DNA of 64,000 nucleotides from Microbacterium sp. B35-30 (GTDB lineage: Bacteria > Actinomycetota > Actinomycetes > Actinomycetales > Microbacteriaceae). The stretch's first letter is position 1, and the number at the start of each line of letters is the position of its first letter. The position numbers and the translations under genes are program-made. The notes beneath the pieces are model-generated. The model worked only from the letters and a program-made list of their open reading frames with translations, searched no databases and had not been told where the DNA came from. The stretch covers positions 1 to 64,000 of the forward strand of contig NZ_MWLQ01000028.1 in assembly GCF_010634855.1 (NCBI RefSeq), in the 5' to 3' direction. Below, in pieces: positions 54,254 to 63,311 of the stretch.

Positions 54254-54312
54254 CGAAACCTCGCTGGATCGGTCGCCGCGCGAACATCGCGGCGAAACAG
54301 AGCATGACAAAA

Positions 54313-54343
54313 GCGGGGTCTTCCAACCCCGCCACCCAGCCTA
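54313..54343 (-). promoter_or_regulatory. csp promoter and 5'-terminal hairpin with U-run
   Basis: TAGGCT (54343-54338, minus strand) predicts a start near 54331. The RNA then begins with GCGGGGT-TGGAAG-ACCCCGC (54332-54313) followed by TTTT, formally a terminator placed at the first transcribed bases, about 60 bases before the ATG. A second GC stem, CGCCGCG/CGCGGCG, lies between. This suggests attenuation or 5'-end protection of the cold-shock mRNA. Confidence 0.55.
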
Positions 54344-54400
54344 ACGGACCGGTGCACGATCGGCCCCGGCGCGCCGACGCCAGCGAGTAGGCTGGAACGG

Positions 54401-54664
54401 ATGAGCACCAACCCCGCCGGCGACGTCCCCGTACGCCGCATCGACCGCATCCTGGCCTTCATGTCGCTGGGCCTTCTTGTGCTCTCGATCCTGAGCTTCT
54501 TCGCGATCATGATCGCGTCCGCCTCCGGCGCCGACATGCGCACGGGCGTCTGGCCGCTCGTGGGCGTGCTGGTGTACATCGCACCGCTCGTGGCGTTCGC
54601 ACTGCTGCTGGCGGTCCTGATCATGAGCTTCGTGCGAAGGGCTCGCGCCAACCGAGGGGGCTGA
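54401..54664 (+). CDS. Small two-helix membrane protein
   Basis: An 87-residue protein with transmembrane segments MSLGLLVLSILSFFAIMIAS and VGVLVYIAPLVAFALLLAVL, separated by a short loop (GADMRTGVWP), and a basic cytoplasmic end (RRARANRGG). ATG 54401 lies 7 bases after TAGGCT (54388-54393), the leaderless layout. It precedes the helicase-associated gene by 5 bases. No family is recognised. Confidence 0.7.
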   Translation: MSTNPAGDVPVRRIDRILAFMSLGLLVLSILSFFAIMIASASGADMRTGVWPLVGVLVYIAPLVAFALLLAVLIMSFVRRARANRGG

Positions 54665-54669
54665 CGCGC

Positions 54670-56415
54670 GTGGTCTCCGACGCGCGCGCACTCGCGACGC
54701 GGCTCGCCGATCTCGGTGACGCTGCGCTCGCCCGAACGCTCGCGGCCCGGGGCGTCTCGCCTCAGAGCGGCTGGCACGACTTCTTCGACGCCGCCGAGGG
54801 ACTGCTCGACCCGGCATCGATCGACCGTGCGCTGACGCACCTCGACCGGAGCGACCTCACTGCTCTCCACAGCACCACACCCGCCGACAGTGATCCCGGG
54901 AGGCGCGACGGCAGACCCACGCTGCTCGCGCTCGTCGACGAAGACGGCAACGCCTACACCCAGGTGGCTGAGCGTGTGGCGGCTGCCGCCACGGCAGCGC
55001 CGGACGCCTTCCGGCCCACCGGACCGCCCCCGGCTCCGCTTCCCGCCGAGGCGAAGGCCGCCGCGGCGGCCGCGGAACGCGCGTTCACGACGGCCGGCTC
55101 ACTCGCCGACATCCTGCTGGCGTGTCTGCACACCCCCCTCGCCCGGACGGGCGCGGGTCCGGTCAGCGCGGTGGATCGGCGACGGCTGACGGATGCCGGG
55201 GCGCTCGAGTTCGCCGACGAGCTCGAGGATCTGCTCGGCTCCGCCGCCGACGCGGGGCTCGCGGTCGCGCACGAGCGGGAGTGGACGGTGACCGAGGCGG
55301 GTGAGCGATGGCTCGAGGCCCCGACGCCGCTGCGCTGGGAGACGATCGCGGAGGGCTTCCGCGCGGAGCTTCCCGACGGCCTGCGGACCCCGGCGAACGG
55401 ATTCCTCGTCCCGGCCGCCTGGGCCGATGTCTACCCGCTCGACCCGGAGTGGCCCGCCCGCGCCGACCAGCTGCGCCGCATGGGCGTGCGCTGGGGACTG
55501 TTCGGGGCCGACGACTCCGCCGCCGAGTTCCCGTGGACCGCCGCGCTGCGCGCCGGCGAGCCCGCGGATGCCGCCACGATGGCCGCCTACCTCCCCGCCG
55601 AGATCGACCGCGTCTACCTGCAGGCCGATCTGACGGCGATCGCGCCCGGTCCGCTCGCACCCGCCCTCGACCTGCGTCTGCGCTCCATCGCTGTGCGCGA
55701 GTCCCGCGCCCAGGCCTCGACGTACCGGTTCACCGCGGCGTCGGTCGGCGCCGGAATGACCGAGGGCGAGACGGCGGCGTCGATGCGCGCCTTCCTCGCA
55801 GAACTATCGCTCACCGGCATCCCCCAGCCCCTGGACTATCTCATCGAGAGCACCGCCGCGCGGCATGGCCTGGTGCGCGTGAGCTCCGACGACGCCACCG
55901 GACGCACGCGGGTGGACAGCACGGATGCCGGCCTGCTCGAGGCGATCGCGATCGACCAGGCACTGCGCCCGCTGGGTCTGCTGGTGCTCGAAGGCGACCA
56001 CGCGCTCTCGTCGCGGGTCGCCCGCGACGCGGTGTACTGGAGCCTCGCCGACGCGCGGTACCCGGTCGTCGCGCTCGACGCGACGGGCGCCCCCGAGTCG
56101 ATCCACCGGCGCACCGCGGCCACGCCGTCGGTGCCCGCCGCCGCCCCGGAGGCCACTTACGCCCGCCTGATCCGCACGCTGCGCGGCGGCCACGGCACCC
56201 AGGGCGAGGCCGGCTGGCTCGAGCGCGAACTCGAGCAGGCGGTGCGCGCCCGCGCTGAGATCGTGGTGGTCGTGCGCATGCCCGACGGCGCGGAGCGCTC
56301 GTTCACGCTCGAGGCGGCAGGCCTCGGCGGCGGCCGCCTGCGCGGCCGCGACCGCGCGGCCGACATCGAGCGGACCCTGCCGGTGTCGAGCATCGTGAGC
56401 GTCGGCGCGGTCTGA
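54670..56415 (+). CDS. Helicase-associated protein (XPB/Ssl2-partner type)
   Basis: The 581-residue protein is rich in Ala and winged-helix-like blocks (LTDAGALEFADELEDLLGSA; EREWTVTEAGERWLEAPTP). The C-terminal half (VYLQADLTAIAPGPLAPALD; AFLAELSLTGIPQPLDYLIE) matches the helicase C-terminal-3 region found in actinobacterial proteins encoded next to XPB-like helicases, as here. It has no ATPase motifs of its own. It probably forms a repair or transcription-linked complex with the 56631 gene product. Confidence 0.8.
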   Translation: MVSDARALATRLADLGDAALARTLAARGVSPQSGWHDFFDAAEGLLDPASIDRALTHLDRSDLTALHSTTPADSDPGRRDGRPTLLALVDEDGNAYTQVAERVAAAATAAPDAFRPTGPPPAPLPAEAKAAAAAAERAFTTAGSLADILLACLHTPLARTGAGPVSAVDRRRLTDAGALEFADELEDLLGSAADAGLAVAHEREWTVTEAGERWLEAPTPLRWETIAEGFRAELPDGLRTPANGFLVPAAWADVYPLDPEWPARADQLRRMGVRWGLFGADDSAAEFPWTAALRAGEPADAATMAAYLPAEIDRVYLQADLTAIAPGPLAPALDLRLRSIAVRESRAQASTYRFTAASVGAGMTEGETAASMRAFLAELSLTGIPQPLDYLIESTAARHGLVRVSSDDATGRTRVDSTDAGLLEAIAIDQALRPLGLLVLEGDHALSSRVARDAVYWSLADARYPVVALDATGAPESIHRRTAATPSVPAAAPEATYARLIRTLRGGHGTQGEAGWLERELEQAVRARAEIVVVVRMPDGAERSFTLEAAGLGGGRLRGRDRAADIERTLPVSSIVSVGAV

Positions 56416-56630
56416 AGCCGCGGCATCCACTACCCGCCGGCGCCCGACAGGCCGCCCGTCTTGGCTCGCGCCGCAGCCGCGAGACCGGGGAATCCTGCCG
56501 ACACCGAGGACATGACACCGCGTCTCGACGCAGATCCCCTGTCTCGGTGAACCGTGGCTCGTCACGCGGGCTGCCGCAGGGTGCGTCAGGGGAACCCGGG
56601 ACCGGGAAAGCGCCGGTAGACTGGCACGTT

Positions 56631-58271
56631 ATGGCTGACGGCCCCCTCATCGTGCAGAGCGACCGCACGGTTCTTCTTGAAGTTGCACACCCCGATGCCG
56701 AGAGCGCGCGGCACGAACTCGCGATCTTCGCCGAGCTCGAGCGCGCTCCCGAGCACATCCACACCTACCGCATCACGCGGCTGGGTCTGTGGAACGCGCG
56801 CGCCGCCGGCCACGGCGCCGAGGACATGCTGGCGACGCTCGACCGGTGGTCGCGCTTCCCGGTGCCCCCGTCGGTGTCGATCGACATCTCCGAGACGGTG
56901 GGGCGCTACGGCCGCCTCGTCATCGAGCGCAACGACGACAGCGAGCTGGTGCTGCGATCGACGGATGCCGCGGTCCTGGCGGAGGTGTCGAAGAACAAGC
57001 GCATCCAGCCGCTGCTGATCGGCCGCCCCTCCCCCGACGCGTTCATCATCGACGCGTGGGCCCGAGGCCACATCAAGCAGGAGCTGCTGAAGATCGGCTG
57101 GCCGGCCGAGGACCTCGCCGGCTACACGCCGGGCACGCCGCACCCGATCGACCTCGCCGAGGACGGGTGGCACCTGCGGCCCTACCAGCGGCAGGCCGTC
57201 GACATCTTCACGCAGGGCGGGTCGGGCGTAGTCGTGCTGCCCTGTGGCGCCGGCAAGACCCTCGTGGGTGCCGCGGCGATGGCCGACACCAAGACCACGA
57301 CGCTGATCCTCGTGACCAACACCGTGAGCGCCCGGCAATGGCGCGACGAGCTGCTGAAGCGCACGTCGCTGACAGCCGAGGAGATCGGCGAGTACTCCGG
57401 TCAGACCAAGGAGATCAAGCCGGTCACCATCGCGACGTACCAGATCCTCACCGCCAAGCGGAAAGGCCAGTACGCGCACCTCGCCCTCCTCGACGCGCTC
57501 GACTGGGGTCTCATCGTCTACGACGAGGTGCACCTCCTCCCGGCGCCGGTGTTCAAGCTCACCGCCGACCTGCAGGCGCGGCGACGACTCGGCCTCACCG
57601 CGACGCTCGTGCGCGAGGACGGCCGCGAGGGCGATGTGTTCAGCCTCATCGGCCCCAAGCGGTTCGACGCGCCCTGGAAGGAGATCGAGGCGCAGGGCTT
57701 CATCTCCCCTGCCGTCTGCTACGAGGTGCGGGTCGACCTGCCCGCCGGCGACCGTCTGGAGTACGCCGCGGCCGCGGACGACGAGCGATACCGCCTCGCG
57801 GCGACCGCACCCGCGAAGATCGGCGTCGTGCGCGACCTGGTGGCGCGCCACGAGGGAGAGCGCATCCTCATCATCGGCCAGTACCTCGACCAGATCGACG
57901 TGCTCGCCGAGGCGCTGAACGCCCCCAAGATCACCGGGCAGACCCCGATCGACGAGCGCGAGCAGCTGTACCAGGCGTTCCGCGTGGGCGAGATCTCGGT
58001 GCTCGTGGTGTCGAAAGTCGCGAACTTCTCGATCGATCTGCCCGAGGCATCCGTCGCCATCCAGGTGTCGGGGTCGTTCGGCTCGCGCCAGGAGGAGGCC
58101 CAGCGTCTCGGACGCCTGCTGCGCCCCAAGCAGTCGAACCACACCGCCAGCTTCTACACGCTGATCGCCCGCGACACCGTCGATCAGGACTTCGCGCAGA
58201 ACCGGCAGCGGTTCCTCGCCGAGCAGGGCTACGCCTACACGATCCTCGACGCGCACTCTCTGGCGGCCTGA
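56631..58271 (+). CDS. XPB/Rad25-type DEAD/H helicase
   Basis: A 546-residue superfamily 2 helicase. Motifs: PYQRQAVDIF (Q-like), LPCGAGKTLVG (Walker A, near residue 207), ATYQILTAKR, YDEVHLLPAPVF (DEVH box), GLTATLVREDGREGD, then GSFGSRQEEAQRLGRLLRPK as motif VI. The N-terminal domain (LIVQSDRTVLLEVAHPDAES) is the bacterial XPB damage-recognition-like part. ATG 56631 lies 8 bases after TAGACT. Likely role: DNA repair or transcription-linked unwinding. The gap 56416-56630 holds this promoter and no other gene. Confidence 0.9.
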   Translation: MADGPLIVQSDRTVLLEVAHPDAESARHELAIFAELERAPEHIHTYRITRLGLWNARAAGHGAEDMLATLDRWSRFPVPPSVSIDISETVGRYGRLVIERNDDSELVLRSTDAAVLAEVSKNKRIQPLLIGRPSPDAFIIDAWARGHIKQELLKIGWPAEDLAGYTPGTPHPIDLAEDGWHLRPYQRQAVDIFTQGGSGVVVLPCGAGKTLVGAAAMADTKTTTLILVTNTVSARQWRDELLKRTSLTAEEIGEYSGQTKEIKPVTIATYQILTAKRKGQYAHLALLDALDWGLIVYDEVHLLPAPVFKLTADLQARRRLGLTATLVREDGREGDVFSLIGPKRFDAPWKEIEAQGFISPAVCYEVRVDLPAGDRLEYAAAADDERYRLAATAPAKIGVVRDLVARHEGERILIIGQYLDQIDVLAEALNAPKITGQTPIDEREQLYQAFRVGEISVLVVSKVANFSIDLPEASVAIQVSGSFGSRQEEAQRLGRLLRPKQSNHTASFYTLIARDTVDQDFAQNRQRFLAEQGYAYTILDAHSLAA

Positions 58272-58283
58272 GCCACCGAGAAC

Positions 58284-58324
58284 GAGAAGGCCCGGCGCTG
58301 CGCTGCAGCACCGGGCCTTCCCTC
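58284..58324. terminator. Bidirectional terminator between convergent genes
   Basis: CGAGAAGGCCCGG / CCGGGCCTTccCTCG with inner pairing CTGC/GCAG, in the 59-bp gap between the helicase and nucleotidase stops. The core stem is 9 bp, extended by the outer CGAG/CTCG. Confidence 0.7.
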
Positions 58325-58330
58325 GTTTCG

Positions 58331-60118
58331 CTACTGCTTGATGATGCGGTCCAGCGGTGTCGGAGCGTACGGGCTGTTGGCCGTCAGGTACGCCGCGAAC
58401 GCGTCGATGTCGAGCCCGCCGTAGTAGACGTTGTCGGCGTCCAGGAACGTCGGGAACCCGTCGCCGCCGCCCGCGAGGAAGTTGTTCGTCACGATGCGGT
58501 AGACAGTCGTGTCGACCAACGGCTGGCCGTTCAGCGTGACCGTGCCGAGCGTGGTGCCGGAGTACGTGTAGGCGAAGCCCTCACTCACCTGCAGGATCTT
58601 CGGCTGGGCGGCGTTCGCGCCGCTCCACTGCTGAACCAGCAGCTGCTTGATCTCGGCGCCGGTGAGGTCGAGCGAGACCAGGTAGTTGTTGAACGGCTGG
58701 ACGTTGAACGCCTCCTCGTAGGTGACGTCACCCGGGGCCTCGCCCCACGCCGACGCACTATAGGTGAGATCGGTGCGGATGCCGCCGGGGTTCATCAGCG
58801 CGATCTGCGGCGCGGCGTACGGCCCGATGACACTCGGGTCGGCGAGCTGCGCATCGGCGATCAGGTCGCCCAGAGCCGACTCACCACCGGCGTTGGTCGC
58901 CCGTGTGATGTCCGAGGCGATCGAACCGATCACCTCGCTCGCGATCGGCGCGACCAGTTCCTTGTACTTGGCGATCAGATCGGTCTCGGCCGGGTCCTTG
59001 TCCACGTTGCGCGTCACGAGCATGTTCTCGCTCGTGACAGACGTGCGCACGATGTCCTGCGTGCGGCGGTCGTACGAGAGATTCGTCTCGGTGTACAGGC
59101 GCCCGAACGAGGAGGCGGACGTGACCATGCGGCTCTGACCCGCGGGGTCCGGGATGTTGCAGACGTACGGCGCGTGGGTGTGCCCCGACACGATCAGGTC
59201 GATCGCCGGATCGAGGTTCTGAGCGATGGGGATGATCGGGCTGTTCGCCGCGATCTCCGCCCCGTTGCCGCAGGCCGCGTTGTAGGCGGCGCTCGACGGA
59301 GGCGTGCCGCCCTGGTGGATCAGCACGACGATCGCGTTCACGCCTTGGGCCCGGAGCACCGGCACCAGGGCGTTCGCGGTCTCTACCTCGTCCTTGAAGT
59401 CCAGGCCGGCCACGCCCGCCGCCGTAACGATGTCGGGGGTCTCCTCGAGCGTCATGCCGATGAAGCCGATCTTGGCTCCTCGCACATTCTCGATGGAGTA
59501 CGCGGGGAGGATCGTCTCGTTCGTCCCGTCGTAGACGACGTTCGCCGCGAGGAAGTCGAAATCGGCCCCGGCGAAGGAGCCGTCCGGGCACGAGTTCTGG
59601 TTGTTCGCGCCGTCGCCGTCGTCGAGGCAGCCGCCGTTCGCCATGCGCAGCAGCTCGACATAGCCCTCGTCGAACTCGTGGTTGCCGACGGCCGAGACGT
59701 CGAGGTGGAGCGCATTGAGCGCCTCGATCGACGGCTCGTCGTGGAAGGCGCCGGACAGCAGCGGCGAGGCCCCGATGAGGTCGCCTGCCGCGACAGTGAG
59801 GGAGGTCTTCTCGTGCCCCTCCCGCGCCTGTGCGAGGTGCGTCGCGAGGTATTCGACGCCGCCGACCCCGGGAGGGGTGAGCGTGTCGGTGGTCACGCCG
59901 CCGGGCAGGTTGAGCCGGCCACTGGAGCCTGCGGGCGGCTCGAGGTTGCCGTGGAAGTCGTTGAACGACAGCAGCTGGATCTCGATCTCCGGTCCGTTCG
60001 GAGTCTTCTTGTCGCCGGGCGCCGCGGTGGCGGCGCCTGGGCCGGCCAGCGCGAGCACGACCGCGGTCGCGGCGATGACCGCTCCTCCGGTCAGCCGTGA
60101 GATGGATGTCGAGCGCAT
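58331..60118 (-). CDS. Secreted 5'-nucleotidase / 2',3'-cyclic phosphodiesterase (UshA family)
   Basis: A 595-residue exported enzyme: signal peptide (RLTGGAVIAATAVVLALAGP, cleavage near ATAAP), then a metallophosphatase domain with LLSFNDFHGNLEP, VAAGDLIGAS, SAVGNHEFDEGY and SGHTHAPYVC, the dinuclear metal ligands. The C-terminal substrate domain has GGIRTDL and NNFLAGGGDGFP. It probably releases phosphate and nucleosides from external nucleotides. Of two possible starts (ATG 60118, GTG 60124) the ATG is used, with GGGGAGG upstream. Confidence 0.92.
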   Translation of the reverse strand: MRSTSISRLTGGAVIAATAVVLALAGPGAATAAPGDKKTPNGPEIEIQLLSFNDFHGNLEPPAGSSGRLNLPGGVTTDTLTPPGVGGVEYLATHLAQAREGHEKTSLTVAAGDLIGASPLLSGAFHDEPSIEALNALHLDVSAVGNHEFDEGYVELLRMANGGCLDDGDGANNQNSCPDGSFAGADFDFLAANVVYDGTNETILPAYSIENVRGAKIGFIGMTLEETPDIVTAAGVAGLDFKDEVETANALVPVLRAQGVNAIVVLIHQGGTPPSSAAYNAACGNGAEIAANSPIIPIAQNLDPAIDLIVSGHTHAPYVCNIPDPAGQSRMVTSASSFGRLYTETNLSYDRRTQDIVRTSVTSENMLVTRNVDKDPAETDLIAKYKELVAPIASEVIGSIASDITRATNAGGESALGDLIADAQLADPSVIGPYAAPQIALMNPGGIRTDLTYSASAWGEAPGDVTYEEAFNVQPFNNYLVSLDLTGAEIKQLLVQQWSGANAAQPKILQVSEGFAYTYSGTTLGTVTLNGQPLVDTTVYRIVTNNFLAGGGDGFPTFLDADNVYYGGLDIDAFAAYLTANSPYAPTPLDRIIKQ

Positions 60119-60264
60119 GTGCACAGGGCCCTCCCCTTCGTGGCGGACGCCTCAGCCCGCCGCATTCACGCGTCCTCGTGGGCGCGATCAGGATGAACCT
60201 AATACAGCGCGCGCGGACGCGACAGGGGGAAATGGATGCCGGGCGCGGCCGCGTGCGCGATCGG

Positions 60265-60390
60265 GTGACATCGTCGGGCGGCACGATCCGCCACGACATC
60301 TACAGCTTCCCCGGGGCATGTCGCTTCCACTTCGTCGATCCGGCGGGGAACGAGCTGGCGGTGTGGTCGCACGACCCCGACCGACGGTGA
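60265..60390 (+). pseudogene. C-terminal remnant of a VOC/glyoxalase gene
   Basis: Translation from 60265 gives SGGTIRHDIYSFPGACRFHF, then VDPAGNELAVWSHD before the stop, the last strand pair of a VOC-family protein (compare RDPEGNEFCL in the intact gene at 30841). The N-terminal two thirds is missing; upstream sequence belongs to the nucleotidase promoter side. The GTG at 60265 has no ribosome-binding site. I regard it as a decayed fragment. Confidence 0.6.
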
Positions 60391-60451
60391 CGGTGAATGC
60401 CGCGAACACTCCTGTGGGCACGAGGCATTCAGCACCGGCGAGAACGGGTTG

Positions 60452-60489
60452 TACTACGAAGACAGTACTCGTACACTACATTCGTAGTA
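60452..60489. promoter_or_regulatory. Long inverted repeat in the SDR promoter
   Basis: TACTACGAA (60452-60460) and TTCGTAGTA (60481-60489) form perfect 9-bp arms 20 bp apart, with GTACTCGTAC near the centre. TAGTAT at 60485-60490 could be a -10 box, so a bound dimer or pair of dimers would block it. The TetR gene at 61428 is the obvious candidate regulator. Confidence 0.55.
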
Positions 60490-60539
60490 TCGTCCGCGAG
60501 GGGTGGTGGGCCATCCCGCGGTTCGGAGGGAGAGACGAC

Positions 60540-61367
60540 ATGCCTACAGCACTCGTCACCGGAACGAGGCGCGGGATCGGAAGAGCGGTCGCACGTCGAC
60601 TCGCCGGGTCGGGCTGGACGGTCTTCGCCGGGGTTCGCGACCTCACCGACTGGGAGGTCATGGCCGAATCGGACCAGCGCATCACCCCTGTCAGCCTCGA
60701 CGTCACCGACCAGGCGCGTATCGACGCCGGCGCCGACGCCCTGCCCGACCGTCTGGACGCGCTCATCAACAACGCCGCGTTCGCCGTTCTGGGACCGGTT
60801 GAGACGCTCACCACCGCGGATCTTCGGCGACAGTTCGAGGTCAACGTCGTGGGCACCGTGGCAGTCACTCGCGCCGTACTCCCGCGGCTGCGCACCGCAG
60901 CGGGCCGGATCGTCTTCATCTCGTCGGTCGGCAGCCGGTCCGTCGTCCCCATGGAGGGCGCCTACTGTGCCTCCAAGTGCGCCGTCGAGGGGATCGCAGA
61001 TGCTCTCCGGGTGGAACTGCGCCCGTGGCGCATCGCCGTTTCCGTCGTCGAACCTGGCCCGACCGACACCGAGACCTGGCGGGAGGTCGACGCGATGATC
61101 GATGACATGCATGCGCGGATGTCGCCGCATCACCGCGACCTCTATGCGCAGCATGTGGTCGGGCTGCGCAAGAACATCGCGCGCTTCGGATCAGCGGCCG
61201 CACCGCCCGACGCCGTCGTGCGTGCGGTCGAACACGCGCTGACCGCGCGGCGGCCGCGCGCCCGCTACGTGGTGGGGGCTCCGGCACGGACGATGGTCGC
61301 CATGCACGCCCTTCTTCCGACCCGCACCGGAGACGCCATCGGCGCCCGCATCGCGGGTCTGACGTGA
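60540..61367 (+). CDS. Short-chain dehydrogenase/reductase
   Basis: A 275-residue classical SDR: cofactor motif TGTRRGIG (NAD(P)-binding, with R favouring NADP), NNAAF, catalytic serine in FISSVGS, and YCASK with the active-site Tyr and Lys. The C terminus (ARYVVGAPARTMVAMHALLP) is SDR-like. Substrate is unknown. ATG 60540 has GGAGGGAGAG upstream. The inverted repeat in its promoter and a TetR gene 60 bases downstream suggest local control. Confidence 0.9.
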   Translation: MPTALVTGTRRGIGRAVARRLAGSGWTVFAGVRDLTDWEVMAESDQRITPVSLDVTDQARIDAGADALPDRLDALINNAAFAVLGPVETLTTADLRRQFEVNVVGTVAVTRAVLPRLRTAAGRIVFISSVGSRSVVPMEGAYCASKCAVEGIADALRVELRPWRIAVSVVEPGPTDTETWREVDAMIDDMHARMSPHHRDLYAQHVVGLRKNIARFGSAAAPPDAVVRAVEHALTARRPRARYVVGAPARTMVAMHALLPTRTGDAIGARIAGLT

Positions 61368-61427
61368 ACGACTGAGCCCGGACGACGCGATGGCGCTCTG
61401 CGCCCATCCGTCGCCTATCGTCAGAAC

Positions 61428-61976
61428 ATGGCTTCAACGAGGGACCGCGCCCTGGACGCCGCGGTCGCGCTCGTGGGTGAGCAGGGCATCCGGGCTTTGA
61501 CGCACGCCCGGGTCGACGAGCGGGCGGGGCTGCCGAGGGGGTCGACCTCGAACTGGTTCCGCACGCGCGACGCACTCATCGCCGGGGTCGTGGCGTGGCT
61601 CGCCGAGAGCGAGCGAGCCGATCTCACCTCGGACGGGAGGCCCTCGATCGAGACGCCGGAGCAGCTCGTCGACGCGCTCAGCGGTGCGATCGCGCTCCAG
61701 ACCGGGCCACTCGCCTCGCGGACGAAGACGCGCTACGCGATCTTCCTCGAGTGCGCCGGCGATGCCGAGCTGCTGGCTCCGCTGCTCGCCCAGCGTCGCG
61801 TCTTCGTGGACTGGACCATCGCCCTGCTGACAGCCGTCGGCGCGCGCTCTCCCCGGGACGCGGCCCGCACGCTGATGGCGACCGGCGAGGGGCTCGTCCT
61901 TCATCGCATGACCGTGGATCCGGATGCCGAGATCCGGCCCGTCATCGAGCGCGCCGTGCGCGCCGCGCTCGACTGA
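61428..61976 (+). CDS. TetR-family transcriptional regulator
   Basis: This 182-residue regulator has an HTH at residues about 8-50 (DRALDAAVALVGEQGIRALT, HARVDERAGLPRGSTSNWF) and an all-helical C-terminal domain. Its own -10 box TATCGT (61416-61421) lies 6 bases before the ATG, so its mRNA is probably leaderless. Adjacent SDR gene and operator-like repeat suggest its target. It is convergent with the flavoprotein gene at 62073. Confidence 0.88.
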   Translation: MASTRDRALDAAVALVGEQGIRALTHARVDERAGLPRGSTSNWFRTRDALIAGVVAWLAESERADLTSDGRPSIETPEQLVDALSGAIALQTGPLASRTKTRYAIFLECAGDAELLAPLLAQRRVFVDWTIALLTAVGARSPRDAARTLMATGEGLVLHRMTVDPDAEIRPVIERAVRAALD

Positions 61977-62076
61977 GGCCGATGATCGCGACGTGCCGCG
62001 AGAGGTCGAGCGGGCCGTCGGGAAGGTCGAGCACCCCCGTGAACAGCGCGGAGGTCGATTCACGAGCGAGCGTCAC
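61942..62076 (-). CDS. Possible 44-residue protein coupled to the flavoprotein gene
   Basis: GTG 62076 overlaps the flavoprotein TGA (GTGA), the coupling seen between real genes elsewhere in the window. The product starts VTLARESTSALFTGVLDLPD and ends in an Arg/Ala run that overlaps, antisense, the last codons of the TetR gene. Third codon positions are GC-rich as in true genes. It may be a real small protein, a gene remnant, or chance; no family is recognised. Confidence 0.3.
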   Translation of the reverse strand: MTLARESTSALFTGVLDLPDGPLDLSRHVAIIGLSRARRARRAR

Positions 62077-63311
62077 GGGAGCAGGCTATCCAGCGGCACG
62101 TCGGCATTCCGCAGGCGCTCCGCGTCGAGCCGCTCCCCCGATCGGATCAGGGCCTGCACGGTCTCGTTGACATCCCAGACGTTGACGTTCATGCCCGCGA
62201 CCACCCGACCCCTGCCCGTGGAATCGGGAGCCTCGACCCAGAACGCGATGAACTCGCGAGCTGCGAGATCACCGCGCACGACGAGGTCGGCATCCGTCAT
62301 CAGCGGCGCGTAGCACGACAGCTCCATGCCGAGGTCGTACTGATCGGTATAGAAGTACGGGATGTCGTCGAAGGACGCTCGCTCGCCGAGCATCGACCTC
62401 GCCACGACCTTGCCGGCATTCAACGCATTGGCCCAGTGCTCGCTGCGCAGGTGCCGCTGCAGCACCGGGTGGAACGGGTTGGCGACGTCTCCCGCCGCAT
62501 AGACGTCGGGGGCGCTGGTGCGCAGCGCCGCATCGGTGAGGACGCCGTTCAGTATGTCGAGGCCGGCCTCCTCGGCGAGCGTGATGTCGGGTGCGGCGCC
62601 GACGCCGACCAGCACCAGGTCTGCAGGGAGCGTCTCACCGTCGACGACGACGGCTTGGGCGCGGTCGGATCCCACGATGCGCTCCACCGCGACCGACGTG
62701 CGGAGGTCCACGCCGTGCTCCAGGTGCAGTTCCCGGAAGACTTCCCCCATCTCCGGTCCGAGCGCGGCGGCGAGAGGCACATCGTCGCGCTCGAGGATCG
62801 CCACGTCGTTGCCGAAGCCGCGAGCGGTGGCGGCGACCTCCATGCCGATCCACCCCGCGCCGATGACCACCAGGCGGCGGCCACCGTCACGCAGCTGCGC
62901 GGCGAGCGCGTCGGAGTCGTCGAGGCGACGCAGCGTCACCACGCCGGGCAGCTCGTGGCCGGGGAGCGGGATCATGCGCGGCGTCGCACCGGTCGCCAGC
63001 AGCACGGCGTCGTAGTCCAGCCGTGTCCCGTCCTCGACCTCCACCGTGTGGGCGACGGGCTCGAGCGCGGTCACGGCCAGGCCGGTGATCAGCCGGATGC
63101 CGCGCTCGGCGTACCACTCGGCGGGGTGGAGGATGACGGCATCCGTCCCCTCGCTCCCGGCGAGGTACCCCTTCGACAGCGGCGGCCGCTGATAGGGCGG
63201 ATGCGGCTCCGCGGCGACGATCGTGATGTCACCGTCGAAGCCCTCGTCGCGCAGCGCCTCGGCCGCCGTGCCGCCGGCAAGACCCCCTCCGATGATCAGC
63301 ATGTGGCTCAT
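62073..63311 (-). CDS. FAD-dependent oxidoreductase, ferredoxin reductase-like
   Basis: The 412-residue protein has an N-terminal FAD motif (LIIGGGLAGGTAAEALRDEG), a central NAD(P)H motif (LVVIGAGWIGMEVAATARGF) and the FAD-binding YAAGDVANPF. The C-terminal domain (YTDQYDLGMELSCYAP; FWVEAPDSTGRGRVVAGMNV) is typical of rhodocoxin/putidaredoxin reductase-like enzymes that feed P450s or dioxygenases. No ferredoxin or P450 gene is adjacent in this window. ATG 63311 begins the FAD fold. Confidence 0.9.
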   Translation of the reverse strand: MSHMLIIGGGLAGGTAAEALRDEGFDGDITIVAAEPHPPYQRPPLSKGYLAGSEGTDAVILHPAEWYAERGIRLITGLAVTALEPVAHTVEVEDGTRLDYDAVLLATGATPRMIPLPGHELPGVVTLRRLDDSDALAAQLRDGGRRLVVIGAGWIGMEVAATARGFGNDVAILERDDVPLAAALGPEMGEVFRELHLEHGVDLRTSVAVERIVGSDRAQAVVVDGETLPADLVLVGVGAAPDITLAEEAGLDILNGVLTDAALRTSAPDVYAAGDVANPFHPVLQRHLRSEHWANALNAGKVVARSMLGERASFDDIPYFYTDQYDLGMELSCYAPLMTDADLVVRGDLAAREFIAFWVEAPDSTGRGRVVAGMNVNVWDVNETVQALIRSGERLDAERLRNADVPLDSLLP

